A stretch of 64,000 nucleotides of DNA from Echinicola salinicaeni (GCF_014280965.1 NZ_JACODZ010000001.1:124001-188000), one strand, 5' to 3'. Positions 52,890 through 62,208 are shown, counted from the first letter of the stretch. Translations and numbers: made by a program. The notes: generated by a model from the letters alone, not told the origin.

Positions 52890-55050
52890 CTGCAAATTCC
52901 AAATCTATAGTTCTTCTATCAATATCCGTGTTTACGACACGGACCTTCACCTGGTCTCCCAAAGTGATCATTTTTTTGTTTTTCGACCCGATGAGACGCA
53001 TGTTCTTTTCGTCAAATTCATAATAATCATCCCGCAAATCCTGCAGACGAATCATGCCTTCGCATTTGGTTTCAGTAATTTCTACAAAGATACCCCATTC
53101 TGTGACTCCTGAAATAATTCCCTCATAAGCTTTGTCCTCGGCCAAAGACATAAATTCAACTTGCTTATATTTTATAGAGGCCCTTTCTGCATCAGATGCT
53201 CTTTTTTCTCTTTCAGAAGAATGGATACATTTGTTTTCCCATTCCTCTTGGTCAGGTGATTTGCCTCCATCCAAATAATGCTGCAATAAGCGGTGCACCA
53301 TCATATCCGGATACCTCCGGATAGGGGAGGTGAAATGGGTATAATGCATAAATGCCAACCCAAAGTGACCTTTAGGTTCAGTGGTATATTTTGCCTTCGC
53401 CATACTTCTGATGGCCAACTGCTCTAATAGGTTTTGTTCAGGTTTGCCTTCGATTTCCTTCATCAGCTTGTTCAATGTCGAAGAAACATTGCTTTCATCT
53501 CCAATGGTAAGTTGATGACCAAATTTTTTGGCAAAATTTGCAAAAGTCTCTAGGCGTTCCAGGTCAGGATGATCGTGGGTACGGTAAACGAAAGTGTCTT
53601 TCCCTTTGTTCTTTTTGAAAATAAATTCTGCTACTGCTTTATTGGCTAGGAGCATGTATTCTTCGATCATTTTGTGGATGTCCCTGCGTTCCTTGATGAT
53701 CAATCCAAGAGGGGTTCCTTTTTCGTCAAGCTTGAATTTAACCTCTACAGTTTCAAAGTTGATCGCCCCATGGGTAAACCTCCTTTTTCTGACCTTTTTG
53801 GCAATGTCGTTCAATAGCGTAAGTTCTTCAAAGAAATCCCCTGATTGTTTGTCAATATTCTCCTGAGCTTCTTCATAGGCAAATCTTCTGTTAGAATGGA
53901 TAATGGTTCTGCCGATCCAATGATCAAGGATATCGCCATTTTTGTTGATTTCAAAAACACAAGAGAAGGTCAGTTTGTCTTCATTTGGTCTAAGGGAACA
54001 AAGCCCATTACTTAATCTTTCTGGAAGCATTGGGATCGTTCTGTCCACCAAATAAACAGAAGTAGCTCTATCATAAGCTTCTTTTTCCAATAAGGTCTTG
54101 GGTTTGACATAGTGGGTTACATCAGCAATGTGTACACCCAACTCAATATTGCCATTTTCCAATGGTCTATAGGAAATGGCATCATCAAAATCTTTTGCAT
54201 CAACAGGGTCAATGGTAAAGGTGGTTACATCCCTAAAGTCTTTCCTTTGTTTGACCTCTGATTTGGAGATTTTTTCAGGGATAGCTTCTGCTGCTGCTTC
54301 CACTTCTTCTGGATATTCAAAAGGAAGTCCAAATTCTGCCATAATAGAGTGGATTTCCACTTCATGGTCTCCAGCCTTTCCTAATACTTGGGTGACAATT
54401 CCCGTTGGATTTTTATCTTCCTCCCTCCATTCAGTCATTTTTACCACTACCTTTTGGTTGTGCTCAGCACCATTGAGGTCACTTTTTTTGATGAAGATAT
54501 CATGGTGCATTTTTTTAAAATCAGGCACCACAAATGCAAATCTTGGAGAGATTTCCACTTTTCCAACAAACTCTTCTCTGGCCCTTTTTACGATTTCGAG
54601 TACTTTACCCTCACGTTTTTGGCCATGGCGTTTATTTGGGTAAACCATGATCCTTACTTTATCATCATCTAAAGCGTTTTTCATATCTCCGGCTTTGACC
54701 AAAATATCCTCTTCATGTTCTCCTTTGTTATCAGGAATGATAAAGGCAAAACGGGGGTTGACATAATCGACAGTTCCTTCTATAAAGTCGGGCTCTTTTG
54801 TGGAGGAATAATGATTTCTTGGATTCTTCGAAACAGAACCTCCTTCAACTAATTTATTCAATACAGGTTCTACACCTCCTTTGGTGACAGCATCCCTGAT
54901 GGCTAATTTTTTAATGATCTGTTTTGAGGAATATTCTTCTCCAAAATGGTTGTCCAAAAAGTTAAGGATGCGCTCTGCCAACTGGGCAGAATTCATGAAC
55001 TTGCCTCCCTGCTTTTTTCCTCGTGAATGTTTTTTTGATCGTTTGCTCAT
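52876..55050 (-). CDS. rnr: Ribonuclease R
   Basis: A 3'-5' exoribonuclease that degrades structured RNA. The 724 residues contain an N-terminal winged helix near 20-75, cold-shock domains at about 85-225, the RNB catalytic domain at about 255-580 with DPVDAKDFDDAI (metal-binding Asp residues), and the C-terminal S1 domain near 635-720 (AYEGIISGVTEWGIFVEIT). The first residues (SKRSKKHSRGKKQGGK) are basic. It is the first gene of a three-gene operon and overlaps the next by 14 bases. The long domain order excludes RNase II. Confidence 0.96.
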   Translation of the reverse strand: MSKRSKKHSRGKKQGGKFMNSAQLAERILNFLDNHFGEEYSSKQIIKKLAIRDAVTKGGVEPVLNKLVEGGSVSKNPRNHYSSTKEPDFIEGTVDYVNPRFAFIIPDNKGEHEEDILVKAGDMKNALDDDKVRIMVYPNKRHGQKREGKVLEIVKRAREEFVGKVEISPRFAFVVPDFKKMHHDIFIKKSDLNGAEHNQKVVVKMTEWREEDKNPTGIVTQVLGKAGDHEVEIHSIMAEFGLPFEYPEEVEAAAEAIPEKISKSEVKQRKDFRDVTTFTIDPVDAKDFDDAISYRPLENGNIELGVHIADVTHYVKPKTLLEKEAYDRATSVYLVDRTIPMLPERLSNGLCSLRPNEDKLTFSCVFEINKNGDILDHWIGRTIIHSNRRFAYEEAQENIDKQSGDFFEELTLLNDIAKKVRKRRFTHGAINFETVEVKFKLDEKGTPLGLIIKERRDIHKMIEEYMLLANKAVAEFIFKKNKGKDTFVYRTHDHPDLERLETFANFAKKFGHQLTIGDESNVSSTLNKLMKEIEGKPEQNLLEQLAIRSMAKAKYTTEPKGHFGLAFMHYTHFTSPIRRYPDMMVHRLLQHYLDGGKSPDQEEWENKCIHSSEREKRASDAERASIKYKQVEFMSLAEDKAYEGIISGVTEWGIFVEITETKCEGMIRLQDLRDDYYEFDEKNMRLIGSKNKKMITLGDQVKVRVVNTDIDRRTIDLEFADDND

Positions 55051-55212
55051 AAAAATTTAATGTTTTCTCTTGCAGCCTGAATGCTGCTAATAATTTTTTT
55101 AAAATGTGTGGGTTTTGGGTGATTGGTCTTCATGGTTTTGTCAGGCTAGCCGCAGTTTTTCTAATAATACAATTTAAAAACTGAAAGGGTTTACAAAGTA
55201 ACTCAAAACTTA

Positions 55213-55953
55213 TCAATTGATGTCCTGATTTTGATCCAAGTTGATGATTTTTATATCCATTTGACTTGGTAAACCTTGGTAGGCCAAATAGATTCTAGCG
55301 GTTACCTCTACGTCCTTTAAGCAATATTTCCTGATACTCGGTAGATCTTCATGGTGATAATAATACATATTTACTTCTGCTCCATTGATATCATCCTTGG
55401 AGCTGGGGATGTCAAATAGTGTAGCCAAAAGTTCCAATCGCGTATAATGTTTGTAATCTCCGAATTTCCAAAGCTCTAAAGTGTCCAAATGATGTATCTC
55501 CCATGGCTTTTTTCCTGCCATTTGAAGAACATCCGGAAGTGGGATTCGGTTCACTAACATCCTTCGACATAAATATGGAAAGTCAAACTCCTTGCCATTG
55601 TGGGCGCATAAGGTCCACTGCTTTTTCTCCAAGATTTCCCTAAAGCTCAACAGGGTGTCATGCTCTAGTTCCTCAGCTATGGATTTAGTTCTGAATTGAA
55701 GCTGTTCATTGTCTGGGTCATATTGGAAGTAACCAATTCCTATACAAGCTACTTTACCAAATTCAGCATAAATTCCTGCTTTTTCCAAATAAAGTTCTTC
55801 TGGAGTTAAATCATTTTTTGTTTCCAAAAAAGAGGATTTTTTTAGCCATTCTTCTTTTAGCCTATCCGGAAGTTGGTGTAAGGAAGCCGAACCGGACACG
55901 GTTTCTATGTCCAAAAAAAGGATATCCCTAAGATCACTTAAAAAATCTGCCAT
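55213..55953 (-). CDS. DEDDy-type 3'-5' exonuclease (PolB-like)
   Basis: A 246-residue predicted exonuclease of the PolB-like branch, without a polymerase. LFLDIETVSGS near 13-23 (ExoI), CAHNGKEFDFPYL near 117-129 (ExoII) and YCLKDVEVTARIYL near 213-226 (ExoIII, Y-x3-D) contain the four acidic residues. Role in DNA repair or RNA trimming is inferred from the family. It is the last gene of the lipB operon, 6 bases after the hypothetical gene at 55960. Confidence 0.88.
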   Translation of the reverse strand: MADFLSDLRDILFLDIETVSGSASLHQLPDRLKEEWLKKSSFLETKNDLTPEELYLEKAGIYAEFGKVACIGIGYFQYDPDNEQLQFRTKSIAEELEHDTLLSFREILEKKQWTLCAHNGKEFDFPYLCRRMLVNRIPLPDVLQMAGKKPWEIHHLDTLELWKFGDYKHYTRLELLATLFDIPSSKDDINGAEVNMYYYHHEDLPSIRKYCLKDVEVTARIYLAYQGLPSQMDIKIINLDQNQDIN

Positions 55954-55959
55954 AGGCCA

Positions 55960-56361
55960 CTAAGGATGCAAAACGCCCTCGAGGTCCAAGTCTGGAATGT
56001 ATTGGATATTACTTTTGTCCATGCTGCCCTCTACGAAGACGAATTTTTTGTCAAATATCTGATCTAAGATATAATAACTTACCCAGAATTCATTGTTGAG
56101 TGAGAATAAATTTGGATCTATAGGTTCAACCTTCGCAATGCTCTGGGGACCTAATTCCTCAATCATATGCCTAAGTGTGGACGTCTTTTTTTCTTCCCCA
56201 TTCATAGTACCGTATCCTTTGGAGGTAATCATCAGGTTTTTTAATTCAATCATGTTTAGATTGATGATATACACCCCCCATTCGGTTTGGCCGTTTACTT
56301 CTTCTTTGGCTATAGCGAGTTTCACGCCAGTTACTGGGTGAAATTTGATATCTTTTTTCAT
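55960..56361 (-). CDS. Conserved hypothetical protein
   Basis: A 133-residue soluble protein. I do not recognise a family. It shows a likely beta-rich fold with WGVYIINLNMIELKNLMIT near 28-46, GYGTMNGEEKKTSTLRH near 49-65 and FWVSYYILDQIFDKKFVFVE near 92-111. No signal peptide or cysteine. It lies between lipB and the exonuclease in one operon, with 40 bases on the lipB side. It reads like a small phylum-specific protein. Function unknown. Confidence 0.75.
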   Translation of the reverse strand: MKKDIKFHPVTGVKLAIAKEEVNGQTEWGVYIINLNMIELKNLMITSKGYGTMNGEEKKTSTLRHMIEELGPQSIAKVEPIDPNLFSLNNEFWVSYYILDQIFDKKFVFVEGSMDKSNIQYIPDLDLEGVLHP

Positions 56362-56401
56362 TGCTGTATTTTAATTATCCGACTTTAATGGGGCAGAGTT
56401 A

Positions 56402-57121
56402 TCAATCTTCCCATTCTATTTCAAAAAGCTTTGCGATATGATTTTTAACTTTTTCTTTGACTTCGGCTTCGTCCACCGCTTTTCCTAGCTCTAAATGCAT
56501 GGAGGTTACGGCTTTGTCAGAAATGCCACAAGGGACAATATTATTAAAGTAAGACAAGTCTGCATTGACATTAAAAGCGAAGCCATGCATGGTTACCCAG
56601 CGGCTGGATTTTACTCCTAAAGCACATATTTTTCTTGGGTTTTGCTGCTTTTCGTGGTCCAACCATACACCGGTTAAACCTTCTATTCTTCCTGCAGTGA
56701 TGCCATAATCAGCAAGGGTCAGTATAATGGCCTCCTCTAAATACCGGAGATATTTATGAATGTCTGTAAAGAAATTGTCCAAGTCCAATAAAGGGTAGCC
56801 TACCAATTGTCCCGGGCCATGGTAAGTAATGTCGCCACCTCGGTTTATTTTATAGAAAGTAGCCTTTTTTTCAGCTAGTGCATTTTCATCTAAAAGCAAA
56901 TGGGAAAGCTCACCACTTTTGCCCAAGGTATATACATGGGGATGCTCTACAAATAACAGGTAGTTAGGGGTGATCTGCTGTTGTTCTGGGCTATTTTTAC
57001 GGTTTTGGATTTTAAGGGCTACGGTGCCAGCAAAAAGTTCCTCCTGATAATCCCAGGTTTCCTTATAATCTTTTTGGCCCAGGTCTATAAATTTTACTTT
57101 TTTATTGATAAGTTGATTCAC
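56402..57121 (-). CDS. lipB: Octanoyltransferase LipB
   Basis: Moves octanoate from acyl carrier protein to lipoyl domains, the first step of lipoyl synthesis for GcvH and for pyruvate dehydrogenase. The 239 residues contain the family block RGGDITYHGPGQLVGYPL near 92-109, KICALGVKSSRWVTMHG near 158-174 with the catalytic Lys, and the nucleophile Cys in IVPCGI near 192-197. The start is GTG at 57121; no ATG lies near. It heads an operon with the hypothetical and exonuclease genes. lipA is not in the window. Confidence 0.94.
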   Translation of the reverse strand: MNQLINKKVKFIDLGQKDYKETWDYQEELFAGTVALKIQNRKNSPEQQQITPNYLLFVEHPHVYTLGKSGELSHLLLDENALAEKKATFYKINRGGDITYHGPGQLVGYPLLDLDNFFTDIHKYLRYLEEAIILTLADYGITAGRIEGLTGVWLDHEKQQNPRKICALGVKSSRWVTMHGFAFNVNADLSYFNNIVPCGISDKAVTSMHLELGKAVDEAEVKEKVKNHIAKLFEIEWED

Positions 57122-57258
57122 TATAAAGCTTTTATGTGTTGGTCCTAGGTAACATCAGTTTTGATGTTTGGGTTCTTTTTTGATGGTTACTCATTTCTTT
57201 CCCATCATTATTTTACCAAGAAGTAAAATTTTTGTCAAAATTAATAAATTATTTGGTC

Positions 57259-57615
57259 ATGGCACAGCATAATGATACAGGCCGAGCGGCTGAGAGTATG
57301 GCGGCGGATTTTTTGGTATCCAAAGGCTATACGGTCAAAGAGCGTAACTATAGGCACAAATACGCTGAAATAGATTTAATCATGGAATATAGGGGCTTAC
57401 TCGTTTTTGTGGAGGTAAAGTTCCGTAGTGGAACAGGCTATGGGTATGCCGAAGAATTTGTTGATTATCGTAAGCGGCAATTGATTTTAAGGGCGGCCGA
57501 TCATTATATTTATGAGATTGATTGGAAAAAAGACATCCGTTTTGATATTGTGGGTGTGTACCGCGACAAGCAAGGTGTTATTCGTTATAAGCAGTTTGAA
57601 GACGCTTTTTATTGA
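57259..57615 (+). CDS. YraN-family (UPF0102) nuclease-fold protein
   Basis: A 118-residue protein of the UPF0102 family with an endonuclease-like fold. RAAESMAADFLVSKGY near 8-23, EIDLIMEYRGLLVFVEVKFR near 37-56 hold the catalytic-like E-D-ExK arrangement. I prefer ATG at 57259 to the upstream TTG at 57232. It stands divergent from lipB. The family may have nuclease activity on DNA, but that is not well shown. Function is uncertain. Confidence 0.9.
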   Translation: MAQHNDTGRAAESMAADFLVSKGYTVKERNYRHKYAEIDLIMEYRGLLVFVEVKFRSGTGYGYAEEFVDYRKRQLILRAADHYIYEIDWKKDIRFDIVGVYRDKQGVIRYKQFEDAFY

Positions 57616-57634
57616 ATTGTAGTTTTTCTTGGCG

Positions 57635-58492
57635 CTATAGATTTCTGGGATTTTTATAGATCAAGGAGCCATTTTGGTCCCACTCTGATTTAATAAAAGG
57701 TTTGAAATCTTTGGTGAAAGGTTCTTCTTGGTATTGGATTTCCCTTTTGCGGATGGTTTTACCCCCTTGGGTATTCCAATATTCTGTCCAAAGCCCCACC
57801 TTTTCCCCATAGTGATATTCTCCCTTTACGGCCAGTTGGCCATTTTCATAGAAATGAAAAAAGTTGCCTTCTTTTAGCTCATATTCGATTGGGATGACTT
57901 TTTCCAGTTTTTGTTCTTGTTGGTTATAGTAGCTTACCCTGGAGTCTTTTGGCCAGCCTTCATAATAATGGGATTTGTCGGTAAGGATATTTTTGCTGTT
58001 GAAGCTCATCCAGCGACCATGCTTGGTGCCAAAATAATACATGCCTTTTTCTATTACTTGATCATCTATGCGTTTTTCATAAGGGCCATGTAATAAATAT
58101 CCCTTATTGGGATCAAATCCTGAGGTCCGGATGACTTTATCATCAGTGTCAAACCAATATACATCTCTAATATATGGGTCTACTTCCTTGTTTCGGAATG
58201 TATAATTAAACAGTTGGTATTGTGTTTTGCCTTTGATTTCGGTTCTCAAAAATGATTTCCGTGTTTTTTCACCGAAGTATACATTCTTTTTTCTTTTCTT
58301 TTTCAGCTTCTTTTTTTCTTCTTTTCTTTTGGTGTCATCAAAAAGCAAAATAGGAGCATTAGTGGGTAACAGTTCATCGACAATTACCCCTGAAGTATCT
58401 TTGGGGCTAATGGCAGTAAGAGAATCAAAGCTTTGTGCCTTGGTTATCCCTGCCAAAGTTAAAAACCCTATGCCCAATATTATCTTTTTCAT
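57635..58492 (-). CDS. Exported MORN-like (YwqK-type) protein
   Basis: A 285-residue secreted protein with signal peptide MKKIILGIGFLTLAGITKAQ. The central and C-terminal parts repeat a MORN-like pattern: GPYEKRIDDQVIEKG, YYFGTKHGRWMSFN, KGEYHYGEKVGLWTEYWN. A basic Lys-rich stretch (KEEKKKLKKKRKK near 56-68) is unusual in an exported protein. Databases sometimes call this YwqK family antitoxin components, a label I would not trust here: no toxin partner is close. Likely surface or periplasmic; role unknown. Confidence 0.75.
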   Translation of the reverse strand: MKKIILGIGFLTLAGITKAQSFDSLTAISPKDTSGVIVDELLPTNAPILLFDDTKRKEEKKKLKKKRKKNVYFGEKTRKSFLRTEIKGKTQYQLFNYTFRNKEVDPYIRDVYWFDTDDKVIRTSGFDPNKGYLLHGPYEKRIDDQVIEKGMYYFGTKHGRWMSFNSKNILTDKSHYYEGWPKDSRVSYYNQQEQKLEKVIPIEYELKEGNFFHFYENGQLAVKGEYHYGEKVGLWTEYWNTQGGKTIRKREIQYQEEPFTKDFKPFIKSEWDQNGSLIYKNPRNL

Positions 58493-58573
58493 AGCTTATT
58501 CAGGACAAACTAATGAAGATTTTCTGTCAAAACGAATTTATATTAAGAATATATGCTCTAAATAATCGAAAGG

Positions 58574-58605
58574 TTTAGAATTAACAAGCATAATCCTTAA
58601 TTTTG
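58574..58605 (+). promoter_or_regulatory. Promoter of the aminotransferase gene
   Basis: An exact TAATTTTG at 58598-58605, with TTTA at 58574-58577 and a 20-base spacer (one mismatch in the -33 part). The ATG used (58716) lies about 100 bases downstream. Confidence 0.55.
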
Positions 58606-58715
58606 CCCAGTTATTATTGAAAACAAGTGTGAAAGTGGTCTTGGTGAAGCTAAGGGCATTTTGTTTTGAAGTTTTCGATTTAAATCTAAGACCTAGAATA
58701 AACAATTATAAAGCA

Positions 58716-59918
58716 ATGAGCAGTATCTTATCAGACCGTATTAATAATATGGAAGAGTCAGCTACGCTGGCAATGGCCAAAAAAGCCCGTGAGCTTAAAG
58801 GTCAAGGAATTGACATTATCAGTTTGAGCTTGGGAGAGCCTGATTTTAAAACCCCAAAACATGTTCAGGAGGCCGCTAAGGCAGCTATTGATGAGGGGAA
58901 ATATTTTTCTTACCCACCAGTAGCAGGGTATCAGGACCTAAGGGAGGCAATCGCCAAGAAGCTGCAAGTTGAGAATAAAATCACTGAAGCTAAGCCTGAA
59001 AACATTGTACTTTCTACTGGGGCAAAGCATTCAATTGCCAATATATTTATGTGCTTGTTGAATGAAGGTGATGAGGTAGTGATTTTCTCTCCATACTGGG
59101 TAAGTTATGCTGAAATCATCAAGTTGGCTGGTGGTGTACCTGTATTGATCGAAGGTACGCTAGAAAATAACTTCAAAGCTACTGCAGTACAGTTGGAGGA
59201 AGCTATTACAGATAAAACGAAAGCAGTTATCTATTCTTCCCCTTGTAACCCTACCGGTTCTGTATTCAGCAAAGAGGAATTGGAAGCTATTGCAGAGGTG
59301 GTGAAGAAGCATGATGATGTATATGTGATTGCTGATGAAATTTACGAATTGATCAACTTTACCGGTCAGCATGCAAGTATGGCTGCTCTTGATGGTATGT
59401 ATGATAGAACCATCACTGTAAACGGATTCTCTAAAGGTTATGCGATGACTGGATGGAGAGTTGGGTATATCTGTGCTCCTCTTTTCATTGCTAAGGCATG
59501 TGAGAAAATCCAAGGCCAGTTTACTTCAGGAGGTACTGGTATCGCTCAGCGAGCTGCTTTGGCGGCAATTACCGGTGATCAGACGCCATCTAAGGAAATG
59601 GAAAAGGCTTATCATGATCGAAGAGCCCTTGTTTTGGATTTGTTGAGAGACATTCCAGGAATCAAAACCCACGTGCCTGAAGGAGCATTCTATTTCTTCC
59701 CTGATGTCACTGCTTTTTTCGGTAAATCAGTTGAGGATAATAAGATTGAAAATGCAGATGACTTCTGCTTGTATATCTTGAATGAAGCTCACGTATCATT
59801 GGTTACTGGTGCGGCTTTTGGAGCGCCTAACTGTGTGAGACTTTCTTATGCTGCTTCTGAAGCTGAATTGAAAGAAGCCTTGAAGCGTATCAAAGAAGCT
59901 GTAGCTAAATTAAGCTAA
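58716..59918 (+). CDS. Class I/II pyridoxal-phosphate aminotransferase (aspartate aminotransferase type)
   Basis: Transfers amino groups between aspartate or a similar donor and 2-oxoglutarate. With ATG at 58716 the protein is 400 residues. ISLSLGEPDFKTPKHV near 34-49 is the substrate-entry segment, SPCNPTGSVFS near 170-180 the cofactor anchor and NGFSKGYAMTGWR near 233-245 holds the PLP-binding Lys. An upstream TTG at 58617 would add 33 unlikely residues. It resembles AspC of type Ib; prephenate aminotransferase is possible. It ends at a good terminator at 59935. Confidence 0.93.
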   Translation: MSSILSDRINNMEESATLAMAKKARELKGQGIDIISLSLGEPDFKTPKHVQEAAKAAIDEGKYFSYPPVAGYQDLREAIAKKLQVENKITEAKPENIVLSTGAKHSIANIFMCLLNEGDEVVIFSPYWVSYAEIIKLAGGVPVLIEGTLENNFKATAVQLEEAITDKTKAVIYSSPCNPTGSVFSKEELEAIAEVVKKHDDVYVIADEIYELINFTGQHASMAALDGMYDRTITVNGFSKGYAMTGWRVGYICAPLFIAKACEKIQGQFTSGGTGIAQRAALAAITGDQTPSKEMEKAYHDRRALVLDLLRDIPGIKTHVPEGAFYFFPDVTAFFGKSVEDNKIENADDFCLYILNEAHVSLVTGAAFGAPNCVRLSYAASEAELKEALKRIKEAVAKLS

Positions 59919-59934
59919 TTCAAAATAAATAGTT

Positions 59935-59980
59935 AAAGAGCTTGCAAAGGGGTGGTTTGCCCCCAGCAAGCTCTTTTTCT
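59935..59980 (+). terminator. Terminator of the aminotransferase gene
   Basis: AAAGAGCTTGC and GCAAGCTCTTT form an 11-bp stem with an inner GGGG/CCCC hairpin and a T tract. It lies just upstream of the next ATG (59996). Confidence 0.85.
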
Positions 59981-59995
59981 TTAATCTTTCCAATT

Positions 59996-60706
59996 ATGGC
60001 TCAAGTACTTGTTATCACTCCCGTAAAAAATTCCATTGAAACCACCTTGGAAACCGCTAAGGCTATTCAGGAGTCAACTGTTTCCGTGGAACACAAGATT
60101 TTTAATGATTTCAGTACTGCCCAGACAAAAGCTGAATTGGATAGGCAGTTGCCTGTCATAGGTTATAAGGTGCTTCATCTGGAAGAGGTAACGGATACTC
60201 CTTCACCCAACTATAAGCTGGTACTTCAGATGGCCCAAAAGGAGGCAATAGAAAAAGGCCTTCCTCTATTGGTAGTGGAATCTGATGTTACTGTTGAGAA
60301 AGATACGATTGCTAAAATGCTGGATTTCTATCTGCAAAATCAGGATGTAGGCCTTGTTGGAGCAATTACCGTGGGCTATGATAAAAAAGTCAACTTTCCT
60401 TATTTAAAATTCAAGGATGTCAAGGACGAGGTGATAGATACCAAAAGGAGTTTGAGCTTTTGCTGTACTTTATTCAGTAAGGAGTTTTTAGCGGCTTATG
60501 ACTTTATGGCCTTAGATGACGCCAAGGACTGGTACGATACTTTTATTTCAAAGAAGGCCATTGAGCTAGGCTTTAAAAACTATGTTTTGATGACTGCTCC
60601 TGTATTACATAAGCCTCATGGAAGTCGACCTTGGAAGCAGCTCAAATATAAAAATCCTTTAAAATATTATTTCTTAAAATTCTGGAAGGGATTGGACAAG
60701 ATTTGA
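59996..60706 (+). CDS. Glycosyltransferase-like protein (GT2/GT-A type)
   Basis: A 236-residue protein with the look of a GT-A fold. VLVITPVKNSIETTLET opens the nucleotide-binding part and LLVVESDVTVEKD near 90-102 replaces the DxD motif. KPHGSRPWKQLK near 213-224 is basic. Cytosolic, no membrane helix. I preferred ATG at 59996; an upstream frame from 59942 would read through the terminator. Acceptor and donor are unknown; it converges on a true GT2 gene, so cell-surface glycan assembly is a fair guess. Confidence 0.65.
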   Translation: MAQVLVITPVKNSIETTLETAKAIQESTVSVEHKIFNDFSTAQTKAELDRQLPVIGYKVLHLEEVTDTPSPNYKLVLQMAQKEAIEKGLPLLVVESDVTVEKDTIAKMLDFYLQNQDVGLVGAITVGYDKKVNFPYLKFKDVKDEVIDTKRSLSFCCTLFSKEFLAAYDFMALDDAKDWYDTFISKKAIELGFKNYVLMTAPVLHKPHGSRPWKQLKYKNPLKYYFLKFWKGLDKI

Positions 60707-60735
60707 TAAATACTAATATTTAATCCAGGGTGATC

Positions 60736-61524
60736 TTATATTAGATTAAGCCACTTGAGAATGGTGTTGTAAGTTTTTGAAAAGGAACGTTGGTACCTAA
60801 GTGGGCCATTTAATTCCCTTTTGAAGAAATCCATGTGTCTTGAGTTTAGAAAATCAATTCTTTCTTTCTTCTTTTCTCTAGTGGAAGTTTTCTTTCTTTT
60901 ACTGGCAGGATGGAGTCTGTAGTAGAAGCCTACAAAAGGTAATTTATAAACCTCTCCATCATTCTTCAGCATTTTTATCCAGAATTCCCAGTCTTCTCTC
61001 CCCATGGTTTTCATTTCCACGGAGTATTTTCCTGCTTTTTCCCAATCTTTTTTTCTGAAAAGACCAGCATTAAATATCATATTGTCCTTAGCTAGGAGCT
61101 GTCTACTGAATGGCTTAAGCTTCCATTCTTTTTGTCCTGTTTCATCGAATTTTACCCCATCACAATAGACGACTTTTATTTCTGGTCTGTTGACTAGCAC
61201 CTTGACAGCTTCAGAGATATAATCTGGAGAGATAAGGTCATCTCCATCAAGGGGTAATATGATTTCCCCCTTAGCAGTTTCAATACCGATGTTCCTGGCG
61301 CTAGAAACTCCACCGTTTTCTTGATCGATCAAAATTATCTGAGGATGATCCTTTTGGATTTCTTTGGCAAGTTGCAGGGAATTATCCGTGGATCCATCAT
61401 TGACTACAATGATTTCTATATTTGGAAAGGTAGAGGCAAGGACTGAACTGACTGTTTCTCTTAGGTGGATTCCTTGGTTATAACAAGGTATGATTACGCT
61501 TACTTTTTGATTTTTTTCCTCCAT
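60736..61524 (-). CDS. Family 2 glycosyltransferase
   Basis: A 262-residue GT2 enzyme. SVIIPCYNQGIHLRETV near 9-25, VVNDGSTDNS near 40-49 and LPLDGDDLISPDYI with the DDD-type metal site near 95-108 are classic. The WEFWIKML motif near 174 follows as in GT2 transferases. The start ATG at 61524 is better than the upstream TTG at 61629, which adds 35 residues outside the family. It makes polysaccharide, glycolipid or glycoprotein glycan; which cannot be said. It converges on the preceding gene, with no operon partner. Confidence 0.9.
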   Translation of the reverse strand: MEEKNQKVSVIIPCYNQGIHLRETVSSVLASTFPNIEIIVVNDGSTDNSLQLAKEIQKDHPQIILIDQENGGVSSARNIGIETAKGEIILPLDGDDLISPDYISEAVKVLVNRPEIKVVYCDGVKFDETGQKEWKLKPFSRQLLAKDNMIFNAGLFRKKDWEKAGKYSVEMKTMGREDWEFWIKMLKNDGEVYKLPFVGFYYRLHPASKRKKTSTREKKKERIDFLNSRHMDFFKRELNGPLRYQRSFSKTYNTILKWLNLI

Positions 61525-61802
61525 ACGGATTACCAGTGGATGCGGTTTTCTTGATGGCAAATATAAAAGGTCAAAATTAAAGATAGGCTGAGAAAGTATT
61601 TTAATCTGAAATTTTTCACCATTTACCAAAATGATTTTGAACCACTTGGTGATAATAGGTGCATGTTATTTTAAAATTATTTATTCGCGGTTTGATTTGG
61701 ATATAGTTGGTTGAATTGCCTTTTTATTGGCAAAAAGTGTTGGTAATTGTTGTTAATTATTAATATTCCGTTAATAAATCAAATAATTCCGTGATAAGAA
61801 GC

Positions 61803-61834
61803 TTGCTTTATCTGGAAAAATAATTGTACATTTG
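61803..61834 (+). promoter_or_regulatory. Orphan promoter in the 684-base gap 61525-62208
   Basis: TTG at 61803-61805, a 21-base spacer and an exact TACATTTG at 61827-61834. No protein gene follows for about 370 bases, so it points to the RNA candidate next to it. Confidence 0.6.
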
Positions 61835-61840
61835 TCGTGG

Positions 61841-61978
61841 GTGATTAAGCAACTTTTTCTACTTATGACTTTTAGTGTGTGTAATTGAGTTGGAGGTAAT
61901 TTTATTGATGATTTTTTATCAGCCTCCATAATTTAAAAACAAATACCATCTTGAGTGTTCAGGATGGTATTTCATTTT
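61841..61978 (+). ncRNA. Candidate small RNA of about 137 bases
   Basis: The unit runs from the promoter at 61803-61834 to the hairpin at 61941-61972. It has no frame longer than 7 codons. Stems seen are CAACT/AGTTG (61850-61854 with 61888-61892), then TGGAGG/CCTCCA (61891-61896 with 61923-61928) with an inner TGAT/ATCA, then the terminator. The first two compete at 61891-61892. The 7-codon frame at 61908 begins MIFYQ and is preceded by GGAGG, so a leader-peptide reading is possible. I cannot assign a known family; expression data would decide. Confidence 0.45.
61941..61972 (+). terminator. Terminator-like hairpin of the RNA candidate
   Basis: AAATACCATC pairs with GATGGTATTT around a loop that has its own TGA/TCA pairs; the T tract after it is broken (CATTTT), so efficiency is uncertain. 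Confidence 0.65.
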
Positions 61979-62208
61979 AGAGTAAGGTAGTTTTAAGTCT
62001 TTATCTTGATTCTTTACTATAATCTGATATTCAGCTCTAATACTGGGTGGTATTTCTAAGTTTCCGGCATTTCCAATTAACCCTTTTTGTCTATTCTTTG
62101 ATTACCTATTTGTATAACTGGATTATTAACAATTACTTAATTTAAAATATATAAAAATCATTTTTGAATTTATTAATTTGCCTTTTGATTTTATAATAGA
62201 GGATTCAA
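61979..62208. other. AT-rich stretch before the 57-residue ORF
   Basis: No gene or clear promoter with both elements. It includes a TTAATTTG near 62174 that is one base short of the -7 element. Confidence 0.45.
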
